Assembly: GCF_028617075.1 (NCBI RefSeq)
Contig: NZ_JAQKGV010000010.1
Span: 1-64,000, forward strand
Length of the DNA: 64,000 nt
Direction of reading: 5' to 3'
Origin: Rubrobacter calidifluminis
Lineage (GTDB): Bacteria; Actinomycetota; Rubrobacteria; Rubrobacterales; Rubrobacteraceae
Below are positions 14,464 through 23,514 of the stretch, piece after piece. Position 1 is the stretch's first letter. Every line of letters starts with the position of its first letter. A program made the position numbers and the translations under genes. Below the pieces are notes generated by a model that saw only the letters and a program-made list of their open reading frames with translations, did no database searches and was not told the DNA's origin.

Positions 14464-15651
14464 TTGAGTACGGTTGCCAAAGGGAGCGTCGATAGGCGCG
14501 GAATGGGAGCCCTCTCCGCAGGGCATTTGTTCACCGACGTTAACCAGGGAGCGGTCGCCGCGCTGCTACCTTTCCTGGAGGCTCACCGGGGGATATCTCT
14601 CGCCGCCGCCGGTGCTCTGGTCTTCGCTTCCACGGCCAGCTCCTCGATAATCCAGCCGCTCTTTGGCGTCTTCTCCGACCGCAGGCCTTTCCCGGCGCTC
14701 ATGCCGCTCGGCATCCTCGCGGCCGGGACCGGGATCTCCCTTGTGGGGGTGGCGCCCGGATACCTGAGCATACTGTTGTGCGTAGTCCTGAGCGGAATGG
14801 GGGTCGCGGCCTTCCATCCAGAGGCCGCGAGGTTCGCGAACTATGTCTCCTCGGGGAGCGGGCGGGCGCGTGGCATGAGCTTCTTCTCGGTGGGCGGCAA
14901 TGCCGGTTTCGCGATCGGCCCCGCCATCGCGACGCCGCTGGTCGTTGTTTTCGGGCTGCCCGGTACGCTCTTCATGATCATACCCGCCGCCCTCATGTCG
15001 GCCGTACTCTTTCATGAGCTGCCTCGTCTGAAAGAGTTCCGGCCGGGTGGTGCCTCTGCCGCGGGAGGGCGATCTCCGGCGGAACAGGACGAGTGGGGCC
15101 CGTTCGTGAGGTTGACGCTCGTCGTCGCGATGCGCTCCCTGGTCTACTTCGGGCTCGTTTCTTTCGTTTCCTCTTACTACCACAAGGTGCTCGGTACCTC
15201 CGAGGCCTTCGGCAACACGGCGCTCACCCTTATGCTCCTCGGCGGGGCGGCCGGCACGCTGGTGGCCGGGCCGCTGGCCGACAGGCTCGGGCGCAAGAGG
15301 GTGCTACTGGCTTCGATGTGTCTCCTGGCCCCCCTGCTCTTCGTCTTCTCCACGCTCGGACCCGGGGCCGGGATGGTGGCGCTGGTGCTGATAGGAGCCT
15401 CGACCGTGGGTACTTTTGCCGTTACCACCGTCATGGGACAGGAGTACCTGCCGGGCCGCATAGGGTTCGCCGCCGGGGTCACGATGGGCTTCTCTATAGG
15501 ACTCGGCGGCGCCGGCGCGGTACCCCTCGGGGCGATAGCGGATCATTTCGGGTTGCATACCGTGGTGGTCATGCTCGCTTTTCTTCCGGTGGTGGGGGCG
15601 GTGCTCGCGTATACACTTCCGCGTAGGGCCCGCTCCTCAAGCGGGTCGTGA
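14464..15651 (+). CDS. MFS transporter, fosmidomycin-resistance (Fsr) type
   Basis: A 395-aa, 12-helix major facilitator. The N-terminal GHLFTDVNQGAVAALLPFL is the Fsr-branch signature, and the loop between helices 2 and 3 has GVFSDRRPFPALMP. The second half repeats the pattern with GPLADRLGRKRVL. Members export small drugs such as fosmidomycin, though native substrates are unknown. The TTG start at 14464 follows GAGAGGGG. Confidence 0.85.
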   Translation: MSTVAKGSVDRRGMGALSAGHLFTDVNQGAVAALLPFLEAHRGISLAAAGALVFASTASSSIIQPLFGVFSDRRPFPALMPLGILAAGTGISLVGVAPGYLSILLCVVLSGMGVAAFHPEAARFANYVSSGSGRARGMSFFSVGGNAGFAIGPAIATPLVVVFGLPGTLFMIIPAALMSAVLFHELPRLKEFRPGGASAAGGRSPAEQDEWGPFVRLTLVVAMRSLVYFGLVSFVSSYYHKVLGTSEAFGNTALTLMLLGGAAGTLVAGPLADRLGRKRVLLASMCLLAPLLFVFSTLGPGAGMVALVLIGASTVGTFAVTTVMGQEYLPGRIGFAAGVTMGFSIGLGGAGAVPLGAIADHFGLHTVVVMLAFLPVVGAVLAYTLPRRARSSSGS

Positions 15652-15726
15652 AAGATACTCCAGCCCTGAGGGGATGGACTGCGTATAACATGGACCCATG
15701 AACGGTGGCGCGGGGGATTTCGAGCT

Positions 15727-18180
15727 TTGAATCGTTTCCATCCTCTCGGTGACTTCGTGTACCGACACCGGGGCGCCGTGATCCTGCTGTGGGCGATGTT
15801 TTTCGTCACGAGCATCTTTTTCGCGCCCCGGCTCTCCGACAGGCTCCAGGGTGGTGGGTTCGGTGGGGGGCATACCGAGGCGGAGAGGGTCCAGTCTCTC
15901 ATGGTGCACCGTTTCGGTGTTGCCCCGACGACGCTCGAGGTCGTCTTCGACGGCGGCGGTCTCTCTGCTAGGAGCACGCGCTTCCAGGACGAGGAGCGCA
16001 GGGCTCTCCAGGGGGTGCGACGGCTGCCCGAGGTGAGCTTCATCAGAACCTATGCGGGCTCGAAAGACCCCCATCTTGTCTCCAGGGACGGGACCAAGAG
16101 TTACGCGGTAGTGGGCTTTGACGTCTCGGCCGATCGGGTGCAAAATCTCGTCGACGAGGTCAGGGAGAGGGTTCGTTCTGACCGGCTCAGGACGTACGTT
16201 ACAGGAGCTCCGGCCGTCTACCTGGACATAGTCGAGGCCACCAGCCAGGACGTGCGGCACGCAGAGCGGTTCGCTTTCCCTTTCGCGCTCGTGATACTCC
16301 TGCTCTCGTTCGGGACCGCGGTGGCGGCGGGGGTTCCGGTTGCCGTGGGCGGGGTCAGCGTTCTGATCTCTCTCGCAATCCTCTACTTCGTCTCACATCT
16401 CTACGACCTTTCGGTGTTCGTGCTCAGCATCGCCACCATGTTGGGGCTGGGGCTCGGTATAGACTACGCGCTGTTCGCGGTGAGCCGATTCCGGGAGGAA
16501 CTCGACGTCCGGCCAGTCGGGGAGGCCGTGGCGACGACTGTGGCGACCGCCGGGCGTTCGATCTTCTTCTCAGGGAGTACGGTGCTGATCGGGCTCTCCG
16601 GACTGCTCTTCTTCCCCTTCATGTTCATGCGTTCAATCGGCATCGCCGGGATCCTCGTGGTTTTCGTCTCCGTGGCAGCGGCGATCACGCTCCTTCCGGC
16701 GCTGCTCGGTATCCTGGGACATCGGGTGAACGCCCTCGCCGTAAGGCGGGGGCACGGTGCGCCGGGCATCGGTTTCTGGAGTCGCAGCGCGAGGCTTGTC
16801 ATGCGCCATCCGGTGCTCGTGCTCCTGGGGGTCGCGGTCGTGCTCGGGTTTATGCTCCTGCCGGTCAGGCACATGAGGCTCGGTCTGCCGCAGGCTACCG
16901 CGCTGCCGGTCAAGTACGAGTCCCGGGTCGGTGACGACATCCTCAGGCACGATTTCGACTATCCGCGGCTGAACCCTGTGGAGATAGTGGCGACCTTGCC
17001 GCACTCCCCGACGAGTGCCCGTGGGCTCTCCGAGCTCAGGCGTCTGGAGGAGAGGATCTCCTCGGTTGATGGGGTCTCTGAGACCAGCAGCTTCTACGAT
17101 GCGGCAGCCTCGGTTGCGGGGGATTATGCCAGGAAAGTCGCCTCTGCCCGCGAAAAGGCCCGCGAACGTGCGGCGAGGCTCATCGACGAAGAAACCGAAA
17201 AACGCCTGGCGGCCCTCAGGGCCCACTACGGCTACGTGCCGCCCGGGGCTGAGAAGGAGGTCCGGGCCCGCGTTCGAGACGAGGTGGACAGGCGAATCCT
17301 CGTGAAGTTGCCGGATCTTCCAGCGGGGCTCTCGACTGACGGCAGGGTGACGCCGCGGGGCGTTGCGAACTTCCTCTCTCTTCCTCAAGCGAAGTCTTCG
17401 AAGCGGCTCAAGGGGCTCCTGCACTCCGAGGTCTCTGGCGATATGGTCCTGATCCAGGCGACGACCAGCGCCGATCCTTACAGCGGAGCGGCGCGCGATA
17501 CCGTGGCGAGGATACGGAGCGTGGATACCCCCGCAGGGTCGAGTATCCTCGTCGGGGGGCTCTCGGCCGGGCAGAAGGACTTCATATCCAGCCTCTACAA
17601 CCACGTTCCGTATGCCGCAGGTTTCGTGCTCGGGGTGACCTTCGTGATCCTCTTCCTCACCTTCCGCTCGCTTTTTATCCCGCTTAAGGCTGTGCTCGTC
17701 AATATTCTCAGCCTGAGTGCAAGTTTCGGGGCCATGGTCTTCGTTTTTCAGGAGGGACATTTCTCTGGCTTGCTCGGCTTCACCCCGGAGGGTTTCATAG
17801 ACGCCACGCTGCCGATTCTCATGTTCTGTACTGTCTTCGGGGTCTCGATGGACTACGAGGTCTTCCTGCTCTCCCGGGTGAGGGAGGCCTACGAGCGTGG
17901 CAAATCCAATACGGAGAGCGTGACGGAGGGCGTCACGACCACCGCGGGTATCATTACCTCGGCCGCCGCCATAGTCATCGTGGTCACCGGGGCGTTCGCC
18001 TTCAGCGGTATCGTCCTGACCAAAGCCGTGGGCCTCGGGCTCGCCGTGGCCGTCTTCGTCGACGCCACCATCATCCGTATCCTGCTCGTCCCCGCCGCCA
18101 TGCGTATCCTCGGTGACTGGAACTGGTGGCCCGCCGGTCGCCGGAGGCTCTTCAAGTACAGGGACAAGATCAGTTCTTGA
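15727..18180 (+). CDS. MMPL/RND-family lipid or drug exporter
   Basis: An 817-aa protein with two repeats, each of one N-terminal helix, a large outside loop and five membrane helices (about residues 17-35 with 175-370, and 625-805). The GLGLGIDYALFAVSRFREE motif near residue 240 and its second-half counterpart VFGVSMDYEVFLLSRVREAYERG near 703 hold the MMPL proton-relay Asp-Tyr pairs. A Lys/Arg/Glu-rich helical segment sits in the second loop (about 465-520). Family members export lipids in actinobacteria. The TTG start at 15727 has a GGGGGA about 8 nt upstream, and a TATAAC -10 lies near 15684. Confidence 0.9.
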   Translation: MNRFHPLGDFVYRHRGAVILLWAMFFVTSIFFAPRLSDRLQGGGFGGGHTEAERVQSLMVHRFGVAPTTLEVVFDGGGLSARSTRFQDEERRALQGVRRLPEVSFIRTYAGSKDPHLVSRDGTKSYAVVGFDVSADRVQNLVDEVRERVRSDRLRTYVTGAPAVYLDIVEATSQDVRHAERFAFPFALVILLLSFGTAVAAGVPVAVGGVSVLISLAILYFVSHLYDLSVFVLSIATMLGLGLGIDYALFAVSRFREELDVRPVGEAVATTVATAGRSIFFSGSTVLIGLSGLLFFPFMFMRSIGIAGILVVFVSVAAAITLLPALLGILGHRVNALAVRRGHGAPGIGFWSRSARLVMRHPVLVLLGVAVVLGFMLLPVRHMRLGLPQATALPVKYESRVGDDILRHDFDYPRLNPVEIVATLPHSPTSARGLSELRRLEERISSVDGVSETSSFYDAAASVAGDYARKVASAREKARERAARLIDEETEKRLAALRAHYGYVPPGAEKEVRARVRDEVDRRILVKLPDLPAGLSTDGRVTPRGVANFLSLPQAKSSKRLKGLLHSEVSGDMVLIQATTSADPYSGAARDTVARIRSVDTPAGSSILVGGLSAGQKDFISSLYNHVPYAAGFVLGVTFVILFLTFRSLFIPLKAVLVNILSLSASFGAMVFVFQEGHFSGLLGFTPEGFIDATLPILMFCTVFGVSMDYEVFLLSRVREAYERGKSNTESVTEGVTTTAGIITSAAAIVIVVTGAFAFSGIVLTKAVGLGLAVAVFVDATIIRILLVPAAMRILGDWNWWPAGRRRLFKYRDKISS

Positions 18181-18212
18181 TCCTGCTGGTGGGAGGGGAT
18201 AGACTCAGAGAG

Positions 18213-18629
18213 ATGACGGAGTTCGAGCAGATACTCAAAGAGCGGGGATACCGCCTGACGAACCAGCGGCGGCTCATCGTGCGCGAGCTGGAGGGAGAGA
18301 GACATCTATCTGCCGAGGAGATCCACGACCGGCTCAAGGTCGAGCATCCCGAGCTCGGGCTCTCGACGGTATACAGGACCCTTGATCTCCTGACGGAACT
18401 GGGGATCGTTCGCAAGGAGGATTTCGGCGAGGGTTACTCGCGGTACGAGCTGGCGACCGGTAGGATGCATCACCACGCCCGCTGCAGGGAGTGCGGGAAG
18501 GTGATCGAATTCAGCGAGGAGCTTATGGAGTACCTTGTCCTGCAGGTCGAGCGCGAGACAGGGTTCAACACGGACTGGTACGAGATAACGCTGCACGGGC
18601 GCTGCGCGGAGTGTGCGGCTTCATCCTGA
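18213..18629 (+). CDS. Fur-family regulator (second copy)
   Basis: A 138-aa Fur-family repressor. The winged helix has TNQRRLIVRELEGERHLSAEEI and LSTVYRTLDLLTELGIV. The regulatory domain has HHHARCRECGKVIEF (His cluster plus CxxC near residues 92-101) and a C-terminal GRCAEC zinc CxxC. It differs from the copy at 12224 by its HHH metal-site motif. ATG 18213 is preceded by GGGAGGGGAT 12 nt upstream. It follows the MMPL exporter by 32 nt and may be in its operon, hinting at metal-linked lipid export. Confidence 0.87.
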   Translation: MTEFEQILKERGYRLTNQRRLIVRELEGERHLSAEEIHDRLKVEHPELGLSTVYRTLDLLTELGIVRKEDFGEGYSRYELATGRMHHHARCRECGKVIEFSEELMEYLVLQVERETGFNTDWYEITLHGRCAECAASS

Positions 18630-18635
18630 TCCCGT

Positions 18636-19394
18636 TCAGAGCGTGAACCTGCTGCCGTCCCGGGCCACGGACACTTCTCCCGTATAGCCATTTTCCTTGA
18701 CTTCCTCCGGCAGGTTCCTCTCGTCTGCTTGCGGATAGATGTGGGTGAGGACGACGCGCGCCGGGGATGACTCCCGGGCTATCCTGGCGACCCCGGAGGG
18801 TGTGAGGTGTCCGGGAACCGGAGAGCTGTCTGGGAAGGAGCATTCCACGAGCAGCAGGTCAGCCCCGCGCGCCAGCCGGGGGATGCTCCTGCAGTACTCG
18901 GTGTCGCCGGTGTAGACGAAAGATTTTCCGTCTCCTTCCAGCCTGTAGGCTATGCTTTCGGGCCGGTGTCTTGCCGGTGCCCAGCGCAGGGTTCCGTTCG
19001 GAAGCTCCATGGCCCCTCCGCGCACAGGCAGGGTGTGGACCTCGACCGGGTAATCTCCGGCCATCCACTCCCCCCAGGCGCCTTGCAGGGCCGACCAGAA
19101 CTGCTCGAAAGGTTCCGGCCCATAGACGTGCAGCGGCAGGGAGCGGGGGGATTCGGAGCCGTAGTTCAGGGTGAATAGCAGGGAGACGAGGTCGGAGGTA
19201 TGATCCGGGTGGAAGTGGGTGATGAGTATGCGGTCCACCGTCAGCGGGTCGATCCCGGCGCGCAGCATGCCCCGCAGGGCTCCGGAGCCCGGGTCCATGA
19301 CCAGGGTCTCGCTTCCGGTGCGGACGACCACGCAGCTCTGGGCGCGCTCCAGCCTAGGAACGACGGTTCCGGATCCCGCTACCACTATCTCCAT
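18636..19394 (-). CDS. MBL-fold hydrolase, RNase Z-like
   Basis: A 252-aa metallo-beta-lactamase-fold protein. The N-terminal IVVAGSGTVVPRLERAQSC, zinc motif HFHPDHTSD near residue 64, YTGDTEYC near 160 and the VLTHIYP histidine near 222 fit the RNase Z/phosphodiesterase branch. The usual RNase Z exosite arm is absent, so a small phosphodiesterase or other hydrolase is equally likely. ATG 19394 lies within the 3' end of the PAP2 gene (10-nt overlap), implying coupled translation; the long upstream extension is Arg-rich antisense noise. Confidence 0.82.
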   Translation of the reverse strand: MEIVVAGSGTVVPRLERAQSCVVVRTGSETLVMDPGSGALRGMLRAGIDPLTVDRILITHFHPDHTSDLVSLLFTLNYGSESPRSLPLHVYGPEPFEQFWSALQGAWGEWMAGDYPVEVHTLPVRGGAMELPNGTLRWAPARHRPESIAYRLEGDGKSFVYTGDTEYCRSIPRLARGADLLLVECSFPDSSPVPGHLTPSGVARIARESSPARVVLTHIYPQADERNLPEEVKENGYTGEVSVARDGSRFTL

Positions 19395-20014
19395 CCTTCC
19401 TCCTTCACCTCCCGGCCTGCGAAGACCCAGGCCAGCGCTGCGGTGCCGAGCAGCAGTCCCCCCACCACATCCGAAGTCCAGTGCGCTCCGACGTAGATCC
19501 TGCTGATCGCCATCAGTGCTATCAGCATAAGGATCAGACCCTTCGGGATGGTCCGCCGGTAGACAGAAGCCAGCGCGCCCAGCGCCAGCACCGACCTTAT
19601 CACGTGTCCGCTCGGGTAGGGAAAGGGGGTCTCGAAGTCCATGAGCAGAGAAGGGGCGGCGACCCGCACGGCGCTGGCTTCGATCGGACTCTGCGGGAGC
19701 AACGTCTTCATCGCGACCTCGACGAGTGCCGTTGCGAGAAAGGCCAGGATCAGACGGCCCGACGCCTGCCTCCGACCCCGGCTCCTGAGGGTGAGCGCGA
19801 CCGCCAGCATGGCCAGGGTGCTTACCGGGACGCTGCCGGCGATGGAGAGGAACAGACCGATATCGTCGAAGGCCCGCACCGGGTGCTCCTGCATGATACC
19901 CAGTACCCACAGGTCGGCCCCGCGTGTCCAACCGGCCGCCGCGATCGCCGAGAAGGCTACGAATGCGACGGAGAGGATTACTGCCAAGAGGAGATGGTGG
20001 CGCGAACGTTCCAT
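19385..20014 (-). CDS. PAP2-family membrane phosphatase
   Basis: A 209-aa protein with about five or six membrane helices. The three PAP2 catalytic motifs can be followed as a Lys-rich first part (VAMKTLLPQSP), PYPSGHVIRS and SRIYVGAHWTSDVVGG. Members remove phosphate from lipid phosphates such as undecaprenyl or phosphatidyl phosphate outside the membrane. ATG 20014 was chosen over a GTG 30 nt upstream because the hydrophobic N-terminus begins there; neither has a clear Shine-Dalgarno. Confidence 0.85.
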   Translation of the reverse strand: MERSRHHLLLAVILSVAFVAFSAIAAAGWTRGADLWVLGIMQEHPVRAFDDIGLFLSIAGSVPVSTLAMLAVALTLRSRGRRQASGRLILAFLATALVEVAMKTLLPQSPIEASAVRVAAPSLLMDFETPFPYPSGHVIRSVLALGALASVYRRTIPKGLILMLIALMAISRIYVGAHWTSDVVGGLLLGTAALAWVFAGREVKEEGWR

Positions 20015-20109
20015 ACTCTGGAGGTTAGCAGAGATGCCGCGCACGAAGAAGAGCGGAACACGACGCTCCGCCCTCTCTCCGGATCGTCGAAGCCTGCTCT
20101 TTGTTTCTC

Positions 20110-20988
20110 TCAGGCCACCGCGTCGCGCAGTATGCGGCCGTACTCCCCGGCTTTCAGGATGCGCTCGGCTTCGCGCTGTAGCTGGCGCACCCGCTCGCGT
20201 GAGATCTCCAGCTCCTCGCCCAGCTCGGCGAGCGTCGCGGGATCCCTGTCATCGAGCCCGTAGCGCCGGATCAGGACGTAGCGGGCTCGTTCAGGGAGTC
20301 TGGTTATGGCCTCCTTGAGCTGCTCGGTCTCCAGGCTGCGCATCACCTCGTCAGGGGTGTCCGATGTGCGCTCGTCCTCGATGAAGTCCCCAAGCTCGGA
20401 GGAGCTCTCCTCGCTGGAGACCGGTTGGTCGAGGCTCGTTGCATCGGGGATGGCGCTCATAGTCAGCCGGACCTCTTCCAGGCTCCAGCCGAGCTTCTCC
20501 GCGATCTCCTCCTCAGTGGGCTCCCGCTCGAGATCGACCGCGAGCGCGGCCACGGCGCGGCTCACCTTCCTTATCTTCTCGGTCATGTGCACCGGTACCC
20601 GGATGGTGCGCCCCTTGTCCGCAACCGCCCGCTGCACGGCCTGACGGATCCACCAGGTGGCGTACGTCGAGAAGCGGTAGCCCCGCTCGGGGTCGAACTT
20701 CTCCACCGCCTTCATCAGCCCGATGTTGCCCTCCTGAATGAGATCCTCGAAAGGCAGCCCGTATCCCCGGTACTTCTTCGCCACCGAGACTACAAGCCTG
20801 AGGTTCTTCTCTATCAGGCGTGTCCTCGCCCGGCGGTCGCCCCGCTTGTAGCGGCGTGATAACTCTATCTCTTCCCTGTGGGTGAGAAGTTCGCCCTGGC
20901 TTATGTGGGAGAGGTATTTGGCGAGAAGCTCGGGGGTCTCCAGCTCACGCTCCAGCCTACCCGCCATCCTGTTTGTCTTTTCGGCCAA
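20110..20988 (-). CDS. RNA polymerase sigma-70 factor (group 1/2, short)
   Basis: A 292-aa sigma factor lacking region 1.1. Region 1.2 ([16 protein letters not shown]), region 2 ([47 protein letters not shown]), region 3 ([15 protein letters not shown]) and region 4 ([19 protein letters not shown]) are complete, so it recognises standard -35/-10 promoters. It could be the principal sigma or a close alternative of SigB/RpoS type. The TTG at 20988 has GGGAGG 5 nt upstream. A TAGAAT -10 at 21010-21015 implies a very short leader, and an in-frame TTG at 21003 is possible as a leaderless start. Confidence 0.9.
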   Translation of the reverse strand: MAEKTNRMAGRLERELETPELLAKYLSHISQGELLTHREEIELSRRYKRGDRRARTRLIEKNLRLVVSVAKKYRGYGLPFEDLIQEGNIGLMKAVEKFDPERGYRFSTYATWWIRQAVQRAVADKGRTIRVPVHMTEKIRKVSRAVAALAVDLEREPTEEEIAEKLGWSLEEVRLTMSAIPDATSLDQPVSSEESSSELGDFIEDERTSDTPDEVMRSLETEQLKEAITRLPERARYVLIRRYGLDDRDPATLAELGEELEISRERVRQLQREAERILKAGEYGRILRDAVA

Positions 20989-21136
20989 CGCAACCTCCCT
21001 CAAGGCTCCATTCTACCCGAAACCAGTTTCAGAAACTACTCTTGATCTCAGCTCCCAATCCTGGACTCGCACTCACCATGTGGTCTGGCCTGCATACCAT
21101 GATGTTCCGTCCGTACATGGTTTATATACGTAGAAG

Positions 21137-22117
21137 ATGGTGCACCAGTTGCATCGTATCGGCGGTTATACTGTGAAAGTCGTGGACGACATCGAGACTA
21201 TAGCGCTGGGGGTCGAAAGCTGCCTGCCAGGCGTGATCGAGCGGTGGGCGGAGAGGCGGTTGCGGGAACTTCCGGAAGGAGAGGCCGGCGCGCTCTCACG
21301 GAAGATGGGACGGCTCGTCGAGGTCTTCGTAGAGTTTCTGCGCAGCCCGGAGACCGTGGAGACGTTTAGCCTGGGAGGCAGGACACGCGGGTTGGTGCGC
21401 GAGGTTGCCACCGCCCAGTACGGGAACGGGCGTGACGCCGTCGGCGTGATAGAGGACTTCGCCACGCTGCGCCGGGTGCTTTGGGAGTCGGTCGAGCGGG
21501 AGCTCGATTTCTCGGGTTTCGGGGGGGATGTGGTGGCCCGCTTTTTCGTGAAGCTAATGCAGGCCTCCGACTGGGTGACGCACGCCGCGCTCGAAGAGTT
21601 CGACGTCATGGTGCGCAGGGAGATGGAGGAGGCCATGGGGCGGGCTGCGGCGACCGATCTCCTCACCGGGTTGCCGGACCGGGATCTCTTCGGACGCCTG
21701 TTGTTGCCGCGGGCCGTGGGCGACAACGAGCGGCTCTCGGTAGTCGTCTTCGATCTTGCCGGGCTTTCCGAGGTTGTGGCTGCGGGAGAGGTCGAGCGGG
21801 CCCGCGACGCCGTGCGCGCGCTCGCCGAGACGGTACAGAGGGTGGTGCCAGAGGGGGCGGTCTGCGCCCGCTTCGGGGACGACGAGATCTCCGCCCTTTT
21901 GCCCGGCGTCGGTGCGGAGGAGGCCTACGGGATCGCCGAGAACGTGGTTGCCAGGATGGGAGGGATGCAGGTCGGACTGCAGGTGGATGCAGGTATAGCG
22001 GAGTATCCAACGCACGCTGGGGAGCCCGGCGCCCTTCTGAACGAGGCCCTCAAGGCGCTCAACATGGCCAAGCGCATGGGAGGAGGAGGTATCGTGGCGG
22101 CGAGGTCCAGGACATGA
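21137..22117 (+). CDS. Degenerate GGDEF-domain protein
   Basis: A 326-aa protein. Residues 15-160 are a helical sensory domain of the RsbRD type by appearance. The C-terminal part resembles diguanylate cyclases: ATDLLTGLPDRDLFGRLL near residue 172 and GIAEYPTHAGEPGALLNEALKALNMAKRMGGG near the end. At the active site, however, it reads RFGDDEI instead of RxGGDEF, losing a glycine and the Phe. It is therefore probably a catalytically dead receptor or regulator rather than a c-di-GMP synthase. Start uncertain: ATG 21137 or GTG 21173. Divergent from the sigma gene. Confidence 0.78.
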   Translation: MVHQLHRIGGYTVKVVDDIETIALGVESCLPGVIERWAERRLRELPEGEAGALSRKMGRLVEVFVEFLRSPETVETFSLGGRTRGLVREVATAQYGNGRDAVGVIEDFATLRRVLWESVERELDFSGFGGDVVARFFVKLMQASDWVTHAALEEFDVMVRREMEEAMGRAAATDLLTGLPDRDLFGRLLLPRAVGDNERLSVVVFDLAGLSEVVAAGEVERARDAVRALAETVQRVVPEGAVCARFGDDEISALLPGVGAEEAYGIAENVVARMGGMQVGLQVDAGIAEYPTHAGEPGALLNEALKALNMAKRMGGGGIVAARSRT

Positions 22118-22130
22118 AAGAGGTACTTAG

Positions 22131-22433
22131 ATGATAGCTGTGTTCAACAGCCTGCCGGTGCGCGAGGGGGCGGCCGGACGGGTGGCCGGGATGTTCAGGG
22201 AGAGCCGCGGGAGCGTGCAGAGCTTCCCCGGCTTTGTCTCAATGGAGGTGCTTAGTTCCGAGGATGGCAGGGAGGTTGTGGTGATCACCCGCTGGCAGCG
22301 GCGGGAGGATTTCGAAAACTGGGTGAAGAGTCCAGAGTTCTCCCGTGCGCATAGAGGCAATACAGACGGGCTCATCACCGGGCACCCCACCATCTCCTTC
22401 TACGAGGTTGAGCTGGAGCGCGGGGCTGGCTGA
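22131..22433 (+). CDS. Antibiotic-biosynthesis-monooxygenase fold protein, HmoA/IsdG-like
   Basis: A 100-aa ferredoxin-like alpha/beta monooxygenase-fold protein. The pattern FPGFVSMEVLSSEDGREVVVITRWQRREDFENWVKS is typical of heme-degrading monooxygenases of the HmoA/IsdG group, although quinol monooxygenases share it. ATG 22131 is 13 nt after the GGDEF-like gene's stop, with GAGG 8 nt upstream. If heme-degrading, it would release iron, fitting the two Fur regulators in the region. Family certain, substrate not. Confidence 0.77.
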   Translation: MIAVFNSLPVREGAAGRVAGMFRESRGSVQSFPGFVSMEVLSSEDGREVVVITRWQRREDFENWVKSPEFSRAHRGNTDGLITGHPTISFYEVELERGAG

Positions 22434-22437
22434 GTGC

Positions 22438-22575
22438 TCAGCCCAGAGACCGGGTGAGCGCAGGATGTTCGCCGGAGCCGGAGGGCGTGTACTCTCCCTT
22501 CCCCAGCACGGCAAACATGAAGGCGAAGAGGAAGATCAGCACGAAGATCAGTATGGCGAACGAGAGGGTACGCAC
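22438..22575 (-). CDS. 45-aa single-span membrane protein
   Basis: A GTG at 22575 has AAGGAGG 5 nt upstream. The peptide is one membrane helix (about residues 4-24, FAILIFVLIFLFAFMFAVLG) followed by a short polar tail. A -10-like TAAAAT lies upstream near 22610, so it is transcribed on its own, divergently from the Crp-family gene. Too small for family recognition; a real small protein on the strength of its ribosome-binding site and helix. Confidence 0.62.
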   Translation of the reverse strand: MRTLSFAILIFVLIFLFAFMFAVLGKGEYTPSGSGEHPALTRSLG

Positions 22576-22753
22576 CGCGCCTCCTTCCGGGTCATCACAA
22601 CAAATGTATTTTACTCTATGGGCTGTACTGCCGCCCGCAAAGTTACCAGAGTGCGAGGTAATGTACAATAACCGGTGCTGTTTTGAGCAGGCCTATCTCT
22701 CGTGGTGACAGGAGGGCGGAGCACGTTGAATATCGGCGACTCTGGGGGCAGAG

Positions 22754-23449
22754 GTGGAGGTTGATCCCTCTCTCGAGTACAGGCAGGTTCAGGAGCAGGA
22801 GTGCAGGGAGCTGCTCGGTCTGCTGGAGGGGCTCGGTATAGCTGTAGCGGAGAGGATCTACCAGCCCGGGGACGTGATCTACAGCGAGGGTGAGTACGGC
22901 GACGCTCTCTACATACTGGTCTCCGGAGTGGTGAAGCTCTTCAGGTCCTACTCCGGCAGCAAGGAGGCCACCCTGCGGCTCCTGAGGTCGTGGGACATCT
23001 TCGGACATCTCGCCTTCGCCGGTGAGGCCCGCCAACTGGCCTACGCCGAGGCCGTCACCGAGTGCCAGGTGGTCAAGGTACCCAAGATCTTCGTAGAACG
23101 GGCCGTGCGCCAGGATGCACGGGTGGCCTTCAAGATCCTGACCCTCATGGAGTTGAGGCTGGTGCAGTACGAGGAACTGGTGAAATGTCTCCTGCCGCGC
23201 GAGACCGAGGTCCGCGTGGCCAACCTGCTGCCGATCCTGGCGCAGAAATTCGGGCAGCAGCATGACAACGGGACCACCACCATAAACCTCAGACTCACGC
23301 ACCAGGAGATCGCGGCCATGGTGGCTTCGACCCGCGAGTCCGTGACCAAGGTCCTGAACGACATGCGCGGCAGGGGCGTGATCGACATCGTGGGCGGGAG
23401 GATCACGCTGAAGAACCAGCGCGCGCTGGCGGAGCTGAGCGGCTCGTAG
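22754..23449 (+). CDS. Crp/Fnr-family transcription regulator
   Basis: A 231-aa protein. The cyclic-nucleotide-binding beta-roll spans about residues 15-130 (YQPGDVIYSEGEYGDALYILVSGVVKLF); the long dimer helix follows and the HTH is LTHQEIAAMVASTRESVTKVLNDMRGRGVI near 185-215. The typical cAMP phosphate-binding RSA motif is not obvious, and there is no N-terminal Cys cluster for an Fe-S centre, so the ligand is unknown. GTG 22754 is used; a TACAAT -10 (22664-22669) gives an 80-nt leader. Confidence 0.88.
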   Translation: MEVDPSLEYRQVQEQECRELLGLLEGLGIAVAERIYQPGDVIYSEGEYGDALYILVSGVVKLFRSYSGSKEATLRLLRSWDIFGHLAFAGEARQLAYAEAVTECQVVKVPKIFVERAVRQDARVAFKILTLMELRLVQYEELVKCLLPRETEVRVANLLPILAQKFGQQHDNGTTTINLRLTHQEIAAMVASTRESVTKVLNDMRGRGVIDIVGGRITLKNQRALAELSGS

Positions 23450-23514
23450 ACTCCCGCTGATTCCCCGGATGGTTTCGTACTCTCACACCTGGCTTGTGCC
23501 GTGGGAGGCCGGAG

